The notes under the pieces are model-generated. The model saw only the letters and a list, made by a program, of their open reading frames with translations. It did not search any database and was not told the DNA's origin. This document shows positions 6,259 to 14,885 of a DNA stretch of 18,989 nucleotides, in pieces; the first letter of the stretch is position 1, and every line of letters starts with the position of its first letter. This DNA is from an uncultured Ruminococcus sp. GTDB lineage: Bacteria; Bacillota; Clostridia; Oscillospirales; Ruminococcaceae. The stretch lies in assembly GCA_947174085.1 (NCBI GenBank), contig CAMWHN010000013.1:1-18989 (forward strand), in the 5' to 3' direction. Position numbers and translations under genes: made by a program.

Positions 6259-7134
6259 TCATGCAAGATTTTCATTTTCCTGCAAAATTTCTGTTTCTTG
6301 TGTTTCTTGCATTTCCTGAGAAATTATTTTTTTCTCTGCATTTTCCACATCAGATTTATTTCTGAAAGAACATTGATTACTGCCAATCATTGTCAAATAC
6401 CCCTCTTTAGTCACGGGTTGCAATGCGATGACCTGTTCTGCAAAACTAATTTTATAATCAATTTCGCTCCAATTTCCCATAGAGAACATAATTCTATTAT
6501 CAAAATTCACAATAATATCATTAAAATCTGACATATCTACTGCTACAATCGGCGTTTCCAGCGTATTGTTTTCAATTAAGTTCTGAAATGACGCAAAGAT
6601 TTTATCATAACGTTCTTCTGTTGCGCATAATCTTTTTCCAACAGTAGTTTCTTCGGGTTGATAGCCGTATATACTCACCAAATCAGCCATAGGGTCCATG
6701 CTGTTTTGCAAAATTTTTCCATATTTACTAATAACCAGAGTGCCATATTCATAACTGACATTATAAGCCGGAACACTTTTTTGGACATCAATTACAAGTG
6801 TATTTGGAAACTGTCGTTTAATATCTACACATTCTGCATCTATTAAAATTTCTTCTGCCTTTTGTTCTAACTCATTCAAGTGCAAACGCATCATATTATC
6901 ACCACGTTTGACACCAATTGCTTCCACAATTTCTTTTGGGTCATAAATTACAGCCGAATCGCCTGTTACACGAATTTCTTTAATATTAAAAAACAGCGTC
7001 ATAGACAATGTAATAATTAAGGCAACCGCAAGCAGAATCACAAGTAATATATAAACAGAACGTCCCCGTTTTCGTCTTCTGATTCTGCGAGAATTTGCCC
7101 CATGTGCCATATTTGTTTTTTCAATATCTCTCAA
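6259..7134 (-). CDS. ftsQ: Cell division protein FtsQ/DivIB
   Basis: Bitopic divisome protein that forms a complex with FtsL and DivIC. The 291-residue protein has an Arg/Lys-rich cytoplasmic N-terminus (RRIRRRKRGR), one membrane segment at about 27-50, and an extracellular POTRA-like domain starting NIKEIRVTG, with the conserved tail of that domain at RQFPNTLVIDVQKSVPAY. The rest is the beta domain. The start is TTG at 7134, preceded by GGAAGTG about 9 bases upstream; the first ATG (codon 9, 7110) lacks a ribosome binding site. It has its own consensus promoter at 7322-7350 and a leader of about 180 bases. Confidence 0.88.
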   Translation of the reverse strand: MRDIEKTNMAHGANSRRIRRRKRGRSVYILLVILLAVALIITLSMTLFFNIKEIRVTGDSAVIYDPKEIVEAIGVKRGDNMMRLHLNELEQKAEEILIDAECVDIKRQFPNTLVIDVQKSVPAYNVSYEYGTLVISKYGKILQNSMDPMADLVSIYGYQPEETTVGKRLCATEERYDKIFASFQNLIENNTLETPIVAVDMSDFNDIIVNFDNRIMFSMGNWSEIDYKISFAEQVIALQPVTKEGYLTMIGSNQCSFRNKSDVENAEKKIISQEMQETQETEILQENENLA

Positions 7135-7184
7135 AATGCTATCACTTCCGCTTTATTTTCCGTTTGCTTATCGAACTGATGTAA

Positions 7185-7232
7185 AAACTTTAATAATTAA
7201 TTAAAAATACTCAAAATTTTATTATAAAGTTT
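7185..7232 (-). repeat. AT-rich hairpin in the ftsQ leader
   Basis: Arms 7185-7197 and 7221-7232 give 12 pairs with one bulged base and a 23-base loop. On the minus strand a run of U residues follows the 3' arm, so it may be a weak attenuator. It lies between the ftsQ promoter and the TTG start. Confidence 0.35.
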
Positions 7233-7321
7233 ACTTCCTGATTCATAATTTGCTTGGTTATCGCATTGTGTTGTATAGTCTCCTTTGTTATAAAAAACCG
7301 GAAGAATATAATACCATATCT

Positions 7322-7350
7322 ATTATAACACATACTAAAAAAATTGTCAA
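7322..7350 (-). promoter_or_regulatory. SigA-type promoter for ftsQ
   Basis: Consensus TTGACA (7345-7350), a 17-base spacer and consensus TATAAT (7322-7327), with a TGT extended -10 element. It lies in the 246-base gap between murA and ftsQ. The expected start is near 7315. Confidence 0.9.
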
Positions 7351-7380
7351 CAAATATTTTTATAAAAATTTTATATTTAT

Positions 7381-8640
7381 TTAAAAAAATACTCTTTGAA
7401 TTTTTGCGCCTAGATTTTGCAATAATATTTCAGGTTTGTCATAACCTCTGTCAATATGTGCAATATCTGTTAAAACTGTTTCGCCCTGTGCGCCTAAACC
7501 GGCTACTAATAAACAAGCTCCGCCACGCAAATCTGTTGCACTCACAGTCGCACCGTGTAATTGCTTCACACCATGTATCACAGCGACACGTCCGGCAACT
7601 CGAATATCAGCACCCATTTTGACAAGTGCATCTACATGACGGAATCTATTTTCAAAAATTGTTTCTTCTATAACAGAAGTCCCATTTGCTTTACACAACG
7701 CTGACATAAAAATAGCCTGTGTATCAGTTGGAAAACCGGGGTAAGGCATAGTTTTTAAATACCGCACTGCATGCAAGGGCTTTCCTGCTGAAAAACAAAT
7801 ACTATCATCTTTGTAACTACATTGGCATTGCATTTGTTCCAGAACATCTAAAATACCTTCTAAACTAGTAATATCTGTATGCAAAAGCCTTACATTACCG
7901 CCTGTAATTGCTGTAGCTGTCAGCCATGTTGCTGTAACAATCCGGTCTGGCATAATCCGGTATGTACAGCCATGTAATTTTTTCACACCTTGAATTTTAA
8001 TCATATCACTACCCGCACCGGAAATTTTTGCGCCACATTTAATTAAATAGTTTGCTAAATCAATAATTTCAGGTTCTCTTGCTGAATTATTTATGATAGT
8101 CTCACCTTTGGCAAGTACACCGGCAAGCATTAAATTTTCCGTTGCGCCAACAGACGGGAACTGCAAATGTATTTTTGCGCCATGTAATCCATTTGGCGTA
8201 TGACAGAATAAAATGCCATTTTCCTCATGAATTTTCACACCCATTTTTTGAAACGCCTGTAAATGCAAATCAATAGGTCTTGGCCCTAATTCACACCCTC
8301 CGGGATACCCAAGCGTACAAGTGCCTGTTTTTCCCAGCATTGCACCTAAAAATATAATAGAAGACCGCATTTCCTGCATTAATTTTTCAGGAATTTCAGA
8401 ATTTTGAAGTGTATCGGCTTTGACACAAACAACATGATTTTGCATAGCACATTTACAGCCTGCACTTGTTAAAATCCGGCAAGCAGAATACACATCTGAC
8501 AGCTCCGGACAATTTTCAAGAACGCTCTCACCCTCACATAACAAACTAGCGGACAAAATAGGAAGCGCACTATTTTTTGCACCTTGTACAATAATATCGC
8601 CTTCTAATTTTTGACCGCCTTGTATGATTAATTTTTGCAT
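7381..8640 (-). CDS. murA: UDP-N-acetylglucosamine 1-carboxyvinyltransferase MurA
   Basis: Transfers enolpyruvate from phosphoenolpyruvate to UDP-GlcNAc, the first committed step of peptidoglycan precursor synthesis, in the cytoplasm. The 419-residue protein has the catalytic Lys22 in QGAKNSALPIL and the active-site Cys116 in PGGCELGPRPIDLH, the position that reacts with fosfomycin in other MurA enzymes. The C-terminal half shows PGFPTDTQA and ENRFRHVDAL. The start is the ATG at 8640, with AAAGGAG 9 bases upstream; the open frame continues to 8745 but would overlap murG and has no ribosome binding site there. Length is typical. It sits after murG where other clusters often carry murB. Confidence 0.97.
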   Translation of the reverse strand: MQKLIIQGGQKLEGDIIVQGAKNSALPILSASLLCEGESVLENCPELSDVYSACRILTSAGCKCAMQNHVVCVKADTLQNSEIPEKLMQEMRSSIIFLGAMLGKTGTCTLGYPGGCELGPRPIDLHLQAFQKMGVKIHEENGILFCHTPNGLHGAKIHLQFPSVGATENLMLAGVLAKGETIINNSAREPEIIDLANYLIKCGAKISGAGSDMIKIQGVKKLHGCTYRIMPDRIVTATWLTATAITGGNVRLLHTDITSLEGILDVLEQMQCQCSYKDDSICFSAGKPLHAVRYLKTMPYPGFPTDTQAIFMSALCKANGTSVIEETIFENRFRHVDALVKMGADIRVAGRVAVIHGVKQLHGATVSATDLRGGACLLVAGLGAQGETVLTDIAHIDRGYDKPEILLQNLGAKIQRVFF

Positions 8641-8705
8641 GCGATTCCACTCCTTTCTTTTGCATAATGTATCATATGTAAAAACAAAGAAGTTGGTTCT
8701 TGTGA

Positions 8706-9836
8706 TTAATTTTTTTCTTGCATGAGCTTTTCTATCACGCCCCAAATTCTATCTTCTGTATCATGAATTGCCAATGCAGAAGCCTTTCTTGCCATTTGTC
8801 TTAATTTTTCCCTGTCTTGATATAAATTTTTAATTTTATCAATCATGATTTTATTATCTTTAATATCTTTTTGTTCAATTACAATACTTGCACCGGCTTT
8901 TCCAAGAACCATAGCATTATGATACTGATGATTTCCGGCAACAATCGGAGACGGAATCAAAATAGACGGTTTGCCCAAAGCCTGTAATTCTGCTAAAGCA
9001 TTTGCACCGGAACGGCAGATTACTAAATCTGCCGCCGCCATGCAAGTATCCATGTCGTTAATATATTCTGTAATTCTAATCCGTCTACTTTTCATAGGCA
9101 CATGATAAGCTTTCATTTTATCTGGAAAACTATCTTTTCCCATACCGCCATAGCCATGAATATGATTAATTTCCAATTTTTCAGAAACATGCCATTTTAA
9201 CACTTCTGCCATAGTATCATTAATACAGCCTGCCCCTAAACTTCCCCCAAATGATAATATACAAAATTTATTATCAAAGCCCAATTGCGTCCGAGCATAA
9301 GGCTTTGATTTTTTTAACAATTCTGCACGGACAGGCAATCCAGTCACCGTATAATCAATATCTTTTTCAAAATACTGTAATGCATCTTCTACAGTTAGCA
9401 TTACATGATTGACTTCTTTTGCAAGTAATTTATTTGTTACACCCGGATAAGCATTTTGCTCATGAATTGCCGAGGGAATCCCCATTTTACAAGCCATTCT
9501 AATCACAGGACCTGCTACATAGCCACCAGTGCCAATTGCAATATCTGGCTCAAATTCTTGAATAATCTGCTTTGCTCTGTGACCTGAACCGGCTAGATAC
9601 CAAATTGCTTTTATATTTCTGCCAATATTCTGTAAATTTATTTTTCTTTGAAATCCGGCAACTTTAATAAATTCTATTTGATAACCTGCTTGCGGAATTA
9701 ATTTTGCTTCCATGCCGTTGGGAGTTCCTGCAAATAAAAATTCTGCATTCGGCACATGGTTTTTAATAATACCTGCAATTGCCAAAGCTGGATTAATATG
9801 CCCTCCAGTGCCACCGCCTGCTAGTAATACTTTCAT
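8706..9836 (-). CDS. murG: UDP-GlcNAc:undecaprenyl-PP-MurNAc-pentapeptide GlcNAc transferase MurG
   Basis: Peripheral membrane glycosyltransferase that converts lipid I to lipid II. The 376-residue GT-B protein begins with the glycine-rich GGGTGGHINPALA (7-19) and contains AIGTGGYVAGP, HEQNAYPGVTNK, the second glycine loop FGGSLGAG, and the UDP-GlcNAc-binding region CRSGANALAELQALGKPSIL. The ATG at 9836 has AAAGGA about 10 bases upstream. It follows ftsW by 16 bases. It needs lipid I as substrate, which the neighbouring MraY-like protein probably cannot make. Confidence 0.97.
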   Translation of the reverse strand: MKVLLAGGGTGGHINPALAIAGIIKNHVPNAEFLFAGTPNGMEAKLIPQAGYQIEFIKVAGFQRKINLQNIGRNIKAIWYLAGSGHRAKQIIQEFEPDIAIGTGGYVAGPVIRMACKMGIPSAIHEQNAYPGVTNKLLAKEVNHVMLTVEDALQYFEKDIDYTVTGLPVRAELLKKSKPYARTQLGFDNKFCILSFGGSLGAGCINDTMAEVLKWHVSEKLEINHIHGYGGMGKDSFPDKMKAYHVPMKSRRIRITEYINDMDTCMAAADLVICRSGANALAELQALGKPSILIPSPIVAGNHQYHNAMVLGKAGASIVIEQKDIKDNKIMIDKIKNLYQDREKLRQMARKASALAIHDTEDRIWGVIEKLMQEKN

Positions 9837-9852
9837 AAAATTTAAATCCTTT

Positions 9853-11058
9853 CTATGCTGTGCTTTGGCGAGTACTTACTGACGTTTTTCGCCGTTGTCG
9901 TTCTTCTCCTACAACATAACGCCCTCTGGAAACATTTAGCACAATGCCCATTTGTGCAAGCTGCATCATTAAAGCTGTACCGCCGTAACTAAAAAACGGC
10001 AAGCTAATGCCAGTATTGGGCATAACATTGCTTACAACGGCAATATTAATAAACGCCTGTAATCCAATTTGAAGTGTAAATCCAATAGCGATTAGCATAC
10101 CGAATCTATCTTTACAATGCATAGCAATATGAAATCCCTGTGCAATTAATAATACAAATAATAATATCACAGTAATTGCACCAAAAAGCCCTAATTCTTC
10201 ACAAACTATCGAAAATACAAAGTCATTTTCTGATTCTGGCAAATATAAAAATTTTTGTCTGGATTCGCCAAGTCCTAAGCCGAATAATCCGCCTGAACCG
10301 ATAGCAATTAACGACTGTTGTGTCTGGAATCCTTCGTCATAAGCAAATGGGTCTTTCCATGTCATTAATCTTACAGCAAAATACCCTTTTTCACCAGAAA
10401 TAACTTTACTGGCAATAATACCTGCAATTGCCGCCACTCCGGCAAGTCCCATTAAAATCAAATGCCACCATTTTGCACCGCCTACATAAATTAACGCAAT
10501 GCCAATTAAACAAATTAAAATCGTTGCTGACAAGTGAGGCTGTTTTAATAACAATCCTGCAATTATGCCAAGTAATGCGATAAACGGCAAAGTTCCAACT
10601 TTAAATTGTTTCATTTTGTCATGATGCATATCTATTAAATATGCAAATAAAATCACAACAGCAAATTTCGCAATTTCTGATGGCTGAAATGTCTGCGAAC
10701 CTCCTAACCTAAGCCAACGTTTACAGCCAGAGCCTAAATCTGTACCAATAAACAGGACAAGCACTAATAATATCACACTTCCGACATAAGAACCAATCGC
10801 TACCCAGAATTTCTGATAAATATGATAATCTATAAAAGATATAATTATCATAGCAATTAGACCGACTCCACCGAAAATTGCCTGACGAAGTGCATAATAC
10901 TCGCCTGATTTTCCCTCATTAATCGCAATTGCATAACTTGCCGAGAACATCATCACAATTCCTAAGCCTAATAAAATTAATATAACAATTGCAAATGTCA
11001 TATTTACCCCAGTAGTTCGTGTTTTTCTTTTTTCCAGTTTGCGTATATCCTTTGCCAT
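9853..11058 (-). CDS. ftsW: Peptidoglycan glycosyltransferase FtsW (SEDS family)
   Basis: Polytopic membrane enzyme that polymerises lipid II at the septum with its class B PBP partner. The 401-residue protein has about ten hydrophobic segments. Visible family motifs are GLGIVMMFSASYA in the first membrane segment, KQPHLSATI, the extracellular PESENDFVFS with the presumed catalytic Asp, EELGLFGA, and NTGISLPFFSYGGTA. I place the start at the ATG at 11058, because AAAGGTG lies about 5 bases upstream. The alternative ATG at 11076 would put this ribosome binding site inside the gene. The gene follows the MraY-like gene directly; murD, often found in this gap, is absent. Confidence 0.95.
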   Translation of the reverse strand: MAKDIRKLEKRKTRTTGVNMTFAIVILILLGLGIVMMFSASYAIAINEGKSGEYYALRQAIFGGVGLIAMIIISFIDYHIYQKFWVAIGSYVGSVILLVLVLFIGTDLGSGCKRWLRLGGSQTFQPSEIAKFAVVILFAYLIDMHHDKMKQFKVGTLPFIALLGIIAGLLLKQPHLSATILICLIGIALIYVGGAKWWHLILMGLAGVAAIAGIIASKVISGEKGYFAVRLMTWKDPFAYDEGFQTQQSLIAIGSGGLFGLGLGESRQKFLYLPESENDFVFSIVCEELGLFGAITVILLFVLLIAQGFHIAMHCKDRFGMLIAIGFTLQIGLQAFINIAVVSNVMPNTGISLPFFSYGGTALMMQLAQMGIVLNVSRGRYVVGEERQRRKTSVSTRQSTA

Positions 11059-11080
11059 AGCATCACCTTTCTTCATTTAT

Positions 11081-12031
11081 TTATGCTTCAATCATGACTG
11101 TCAACACACCGCAGAATAATGCAAATCCTGCTAATAATGCAATTCTCTGCAATGGCGCATAGCCGGATTTTTTTAATAACATAACAAAATTTTTTTTCTT
11201 ACTCAGCATTGGCAGAATATTAATAATATAAACCATCATGTATAATAATAAAATATAAACTTTTCCAGATAGCATGCTTAGCACTGGTAAAACTGTACCC
11301 AAGAAAAATAATCCAGTATTTCCCAATTTACATTTTGCTGGATACAAATTCCAGAACATACAGCCCATACATGCGCCTATTGCAGTAAAGCTATACAAAG
11401 CATATAAATTTTGTTTTTCAGCTAGTAATACTATATTTAAGCATAATAACTGCACTGTATTTAAACTAATGCTCATGCCGTCCGTTTCCTGTTCTGGAAT
11501 TTGCATAATTTTCCAGAATATCGCTAATAATAAAGCTCTAATTAAAACTGAAAAAATTCCTGCATTCCACTTCCAGAAGCCAAAATCCAGAATTTGCTCT
11601 GGTAATACTCTTAGCAAAGCGCAATTTACTAGAAATATTATTATAAATTGCCATGATTTATTGACAGGATATAATAATTTTTTTTTAATTTGCAAATAAT
11701 CCAATACAAATCCGGCAAAGCCTATTACTAACGCATAGCCTAATATTAACCATAACACATGACTTTCTGTTTGAAATTCTATACTAGTTCTATCAGCTCT
11801 GCCAAATTGCAAATAAAGTGTGTAATTAATTACCAATCCTACAATTATTCCAAATATTAATAATATCCCACACATAGTAGGTCGTAATCTAGTATTAATA
11901 TTATTATTTTTATTATCTGATTCCGGCAAACAGAATTTACATTTTTCCAAAAACGGAATTAGGGCAATTCCCATAAAACCACTTAATAAACCAGAAATTA
12001 ATACAGCGACAAACTGCAACCAGATAGGCAT
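11081..12031 (-). CDS. Degenerate MraY-like membrane protein, probable pseudoenzyme
   Basis: MraY makes lipid I by transferring phospho-MurNAc-pentapeptide to undecaprenyl phosphate. This 316-residue, roughly ten-helix protein aligns end to end with MraY by eye: IPFLEKCKF, RPTMCGILLI (for TPTMGG), GFVLDYLQI (for GFLDDYIKV), TDGMSIS (for LTDGLDGL), NLYPAKCKLGNTG (for NAHPAKVFMGDTG) and YAPLQRI (for SPLHHHYEL). Relative to active MraY, the first Asp of the DD pair is Leu110, the Asn before TDG is Gln181, the second Asp of DGLDG is Ser187, the Asp of MGDTG is Asn238, and the three His are QRI (295-297). Only Asp111 and Asp184 persist. The frame is intact and starts at an ATG overlapping the murF stop (TAATG), with GGTGAGG 4 bases upstream. 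Catalysis seems lost; a structural role is inference. Confidence 0.85.
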   Translation of the reverse strand: MPIWLQFVAVLISGLLSGFMGIALIPFLEKCKFCLPESDNKNNNINTRLRPTMCGILLIFGIIVGLVINYTLYLQFGRADRTSIEFQTESHVLWLILGYALVIGFAGFVLDYLQIKKKLLYPVNKSWQFIIIFLVNCALLRVLPEQILDFGFWKWNAGIFSVLIRALLLAIFWKIMQIPEQETDGMSISLNTVQLLCLNIVLLAEKQNLYALYSFTAIGACMGCMFWNLYPAKCKLGNTGLFFLGTVLPVLSMLSGKVYILLLYMMVYIINILPMLSKKKNFVMLLKKSGYAPLQRIALLAGFALFCGVLTVMIEA

Positions 12032-13385
12032 TATGCCTCACCATAAAGCTTAGAAATCACTTGTTCTAAATGCATACCATGACTAGCTTTAAATAAAATA
12101 ACATCATCTTCTTTTGTAATATTTCGGAGCTGATGAATTAAACTAGTTTCATCTTCAGTACAGAAAATTTCTAATTTATCTCCAGCATGCAAAGCAATTT
12201 GTTTCGCTTCTTTGCCATAACAGAATAATATATCAATTTTTGCATTTTTAGCCATTTCACCGACTTTGGCATGTAATTCAGAACTAAGCGCACCAAGTTC
12301 TAACATATCCCCCAGTACTGCAATTTTTCTGCCTTTCGCATCATAATTACCTAAAACATTCAAACCTGCCTGCATGGAATCCGGACTTGCATTATAACAA
12401 TCTGCAATAATAATCTGCCCGTTTTTTTCCATAATATTCTGTCGCATACCAGTAGGCTGATATTTTGCAAGACCGCATAAATTTCATGTTCCTGCATGCC
12501 TGTTAGAATCCCTACTAAATAAGCCGAAAGCGCATTTTTAACGTTATGTTCCCCAACAGCCGGCAATACAGCAAGTAATTTTTTATCGCCATGACAAATC
12601 GTAAAAGTTGTCACACCGTTTTCTTCTTTAATATCTTCTGCAAATACATCAGCAGAATTTCCCTGTGCCGAAAATGTATAAACAGGTCTATTTAATTCTT
12701 GTTTCAGGCTTGCTAGTAATTTATCATCTGCGCTAGTAATTAATGGCGCATTTGCTTGCATACCTTCCAAAATTTCAAGCTTTGCTTTTTTAATGCCTTC
12801 TTGTGAACCTAAATTTTCGACATGCGAAAAACCTATATTTGTAATTACTGCAATAGTCGGCTCTGCACTACGGCTCATGTGTGCAATTTCTTCAAAATGA
12901 TTCATACCCATTTCTAATACAGCAATATCATGAGTCTTATTTAATTTTAATAACGTCTTAGGCATACCGATTTCATTATTTAAATTTGCCTCTGTTTTGA
13001 GTGTGTTAAATTTTTCAGATAATACACAAGCAATTAATTCTTTCGTTGTTGTCTTGCCAACACTGCCAGTTACTGCAACAACTGGAATATTAAATTTACT
13101 TCTGTATAAATTAGCAATATCTAATAACGCTTTACCAGTATCTTTTACAATTAGACATGGCGCATTGCCAATTTGTGAATCCGTCACAGCCACAACAGCT
13201 CCATTAGAAATTGCCTGTTCTACAAAATCATGTCCATCAAAATTTTTTCCTCTTAGAGCCAGAAACAAACACCCTGTTGGCAAATTTCTAGTATCTGTGC
13301 TAATTTCTGTAATTTGAATATTATCATCTAAATTTATTTTTGTATGCAAGCACTCTGCAATTTCTTTTAAACTTAAACTTTCCAT
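12031..13385 (-). pseudogene. murF: UDP-MurNAc-tripeptide:D-Ala-D-Ala ligase MurF, interrupted by a one-base frameshift
   Basis: Cytoplasmic ATP-dependent ligase that adds D-Ala-D-Ala to complete the UDP-MurNAc-pentapeptide. The N-terminal piece (13385 to about 12470) contains TDTRNLPTGCLFLALRG, the P-loop VTGSVGKTTTKEL, LEMGMNHFEEI and GEHNVKNALSA. The C-terminal piece in the -1 frame (from about 12470 to 12031) begins YQPTGMRQNI and contains DCYNASPDSM and GDMLELG. Joined, they give about 451 residues, the normal length, with no gap in homology. The shift lies between 12461 and 12483: a TGA in the second frame at 12484-12486 bounds it on one side and the conserved YQPTG on the other. Adding one base restores the frame. 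The start ATG at 13385 has AGGAGG 11 bases upstream. Sequencing error or a recent mutation is likelier than regulation. Confidence 0.93.
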
Positions 13386-13407
13386 GGAATAAAAAACCTC
13401 CTGTATA

Positions 13408-14826
13408 TTAAAATAATTCTTTTAGAATTTCCGCAACGACCTCACGTTCATCAAAATGCGTATGATAATTATTTGCGAAAATTTGATAATCTTCATGTCC
13501 TTTACCGGCAAGTACAATTACATCACCAGATTCTGCCGTTTGTAATGCATATTTAATTGCCTCTCGTCTGTCTACAACAACTTCATAAGGCGTATTATAT
13601 TTTTCAAGACCAGTTAAAATATCAGCAATAATTTCTTCTGGATTTTCGTCACGAGGATTATCAGAAGTTACGATTAATTTATCTGCAAATTTTGCTGACG
13701 CTTGTGCCATAAGCGGACGTTTTGTTTTATCACGATTACCGCCACAGCCGAATAAACAAATTAAATTATGCTCTGTATAAAGCTTAACATTTTCTAAAAT
13801 ATTTTCTAAAGCATCAGGCGTATGTGCATAATCACAGATAACAGAAAAATCTTTCCCAGTAGGAATGATTTCACAACGTCCTTTGACACCGGAACAAGCT
13901 TGCAAATATGGCAAAATAGTTTCATCTTCCAAACCGAACAGCTTGCAGACTGCATAACTAGCCGTCGCATTGGCAATATTAAAATAGCCTGTCATTAACA
14001 TAGAAATTTCTGAATTATTTAATAAAAATCTAGTACCATTGGCTTTGACTGAAATAGGCTGATAAGCATAATCTCCAGTATTGCCATAGCTATATTTTTC
14101 ACAAGTAATTTCAGAAAATAATCTTTTGCCATAATCATCATTTATATTAATAATTGCTTTATCACAGACAGAAAACAGCATTTTTTTTGCCTGATAATAA
14201 TTTTCCATAGTTTTATGATAATCTAAATGGTCTTGTGTTAAATTCGTAAACACAGCAATATCAAACTTCGTTAAGCCAATTCTTTTTTGAACCAATCCAA
14301 AAGAAGAAACTTCCATAACAACTACATCACAGCCGGCTTGATACATTTTGTTATATAACTCCATTAGTTCAAATACCATAGGCGTTGTATTATTTGTGTG
14401 AATAATTTCATCACCAATTTCATTCTGAATCGTTCCGATTAAACCGACTTTGTAATTATTTTTTGTCAGGATATATTTAATTACATTAGTAATTGTTGTC
14501 TTGCCATTTGTACCAGTAATGCCAATAAATTTCATTTTACGTTCTGGGTGGTCGAACCAAGTCGCACATAATGCGCCGTAGAACGCTCTAGTATCTTGTA
14601 CTAAAATCTGCTTTTCTCCAAGTCCTAAATCACGTTCTACAATAACAGCATAAGCTCCTTTTTCAAGAGCCTGTTCTGCAACAGTGTGACCATCAAAATT
14701 TTCGCCTTTGATACAAACATACAGACAATTTTCCTGAATCTTGCGATTATCGTCTGTAATACTTGTAATTTCCCTGTCTTTCAGAGTTGTTTTAACCCTG
14801 TCTTCTAGCAATTTTGATAATAACAT
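13408..14826 (-). CDS. murE: UDP-MurNAc-L-Ala-D-Glu:meso-diaminopimelate ligase MurE
   Basis: Cytoplasmic ATP-dependent ligase that adds the third residue of the stem peptide. The protein of about 472 residues has the ATP loop FIGITGTNGKTTI, the central VFTNLTQDHLDYH, and DNPRDENPEEI near the C-terminus. DNPR is the signature of meso-diaminopimelate specificity, as opposed to lysine. One oddity is MEVSSFGL, where MEVSSHGL is usual. Two ATG codons are possible: 14838 directly abuts the AAGAAAGAG ribosome binding site, so 14826 (MLLSKLLEDR), 12 bases downstream of it, is the better choice. It follows the PBP gene by about 60 bases and precedes murF by 22. Confidence 0.95.
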   Translation of the reverse strand: MLLSKLLEDRVKTTLKDREITSITDDNRKIQENCLYVCIKGENFDGHTVAEQALEKGAYAVIVERDLGLGEKQILVQDTRAFYGALCATWFDHPERKMKFIGITGTNGKTTITNVIKYILTKNNYKVGLIGTIQNEIGDEIIHTNNTTPMVFELMELYNKMYQAGCDVVVMEVSSFGLVQKRIGLTKFDIAVFTNLTQDHLDYHKTMENYYQAKKMLFSVCDKAIININDDYGKRLFSEITCEKYSYGNTGDYAYQPISVKANGTRFLLNNSEISMLMTGYFNIANATASYAVCKLFGLEDETILPYLQACSGVKGRCEIIPTGKDFSVICDYAHTPDALENILENVKLYTEHNLICLFGCGGNRDKTKRPLMAQASAKFADKLIVTSDNPRDENPEEIIADILTGLEKYNTPYEVVVDRREAIKYALQTAESGDVIVLAGKGHEDYQIFANNYHTHFDEREVVAEILKELF

Positions 14827-14885
14827 AAATCCAATCATCTCTTTCTTAAAAAATTTGAATTTTAAAAATAATTATTTTCCCAATA

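Noticed and set aside
8641..8745. N-terminal extension of MurA by 35 residues
   Set aside because: It overlaps murG, has no ribosome binding site at its start and no similarity to MurA; the ATG at 8640 has a good site.
12461..12483. Programmed -1 frameshifting in murF
   Set aside because: No X-XXY-YYZ heptamer, no clear downstream pseudoknot, and MurF is not known to use recoding.
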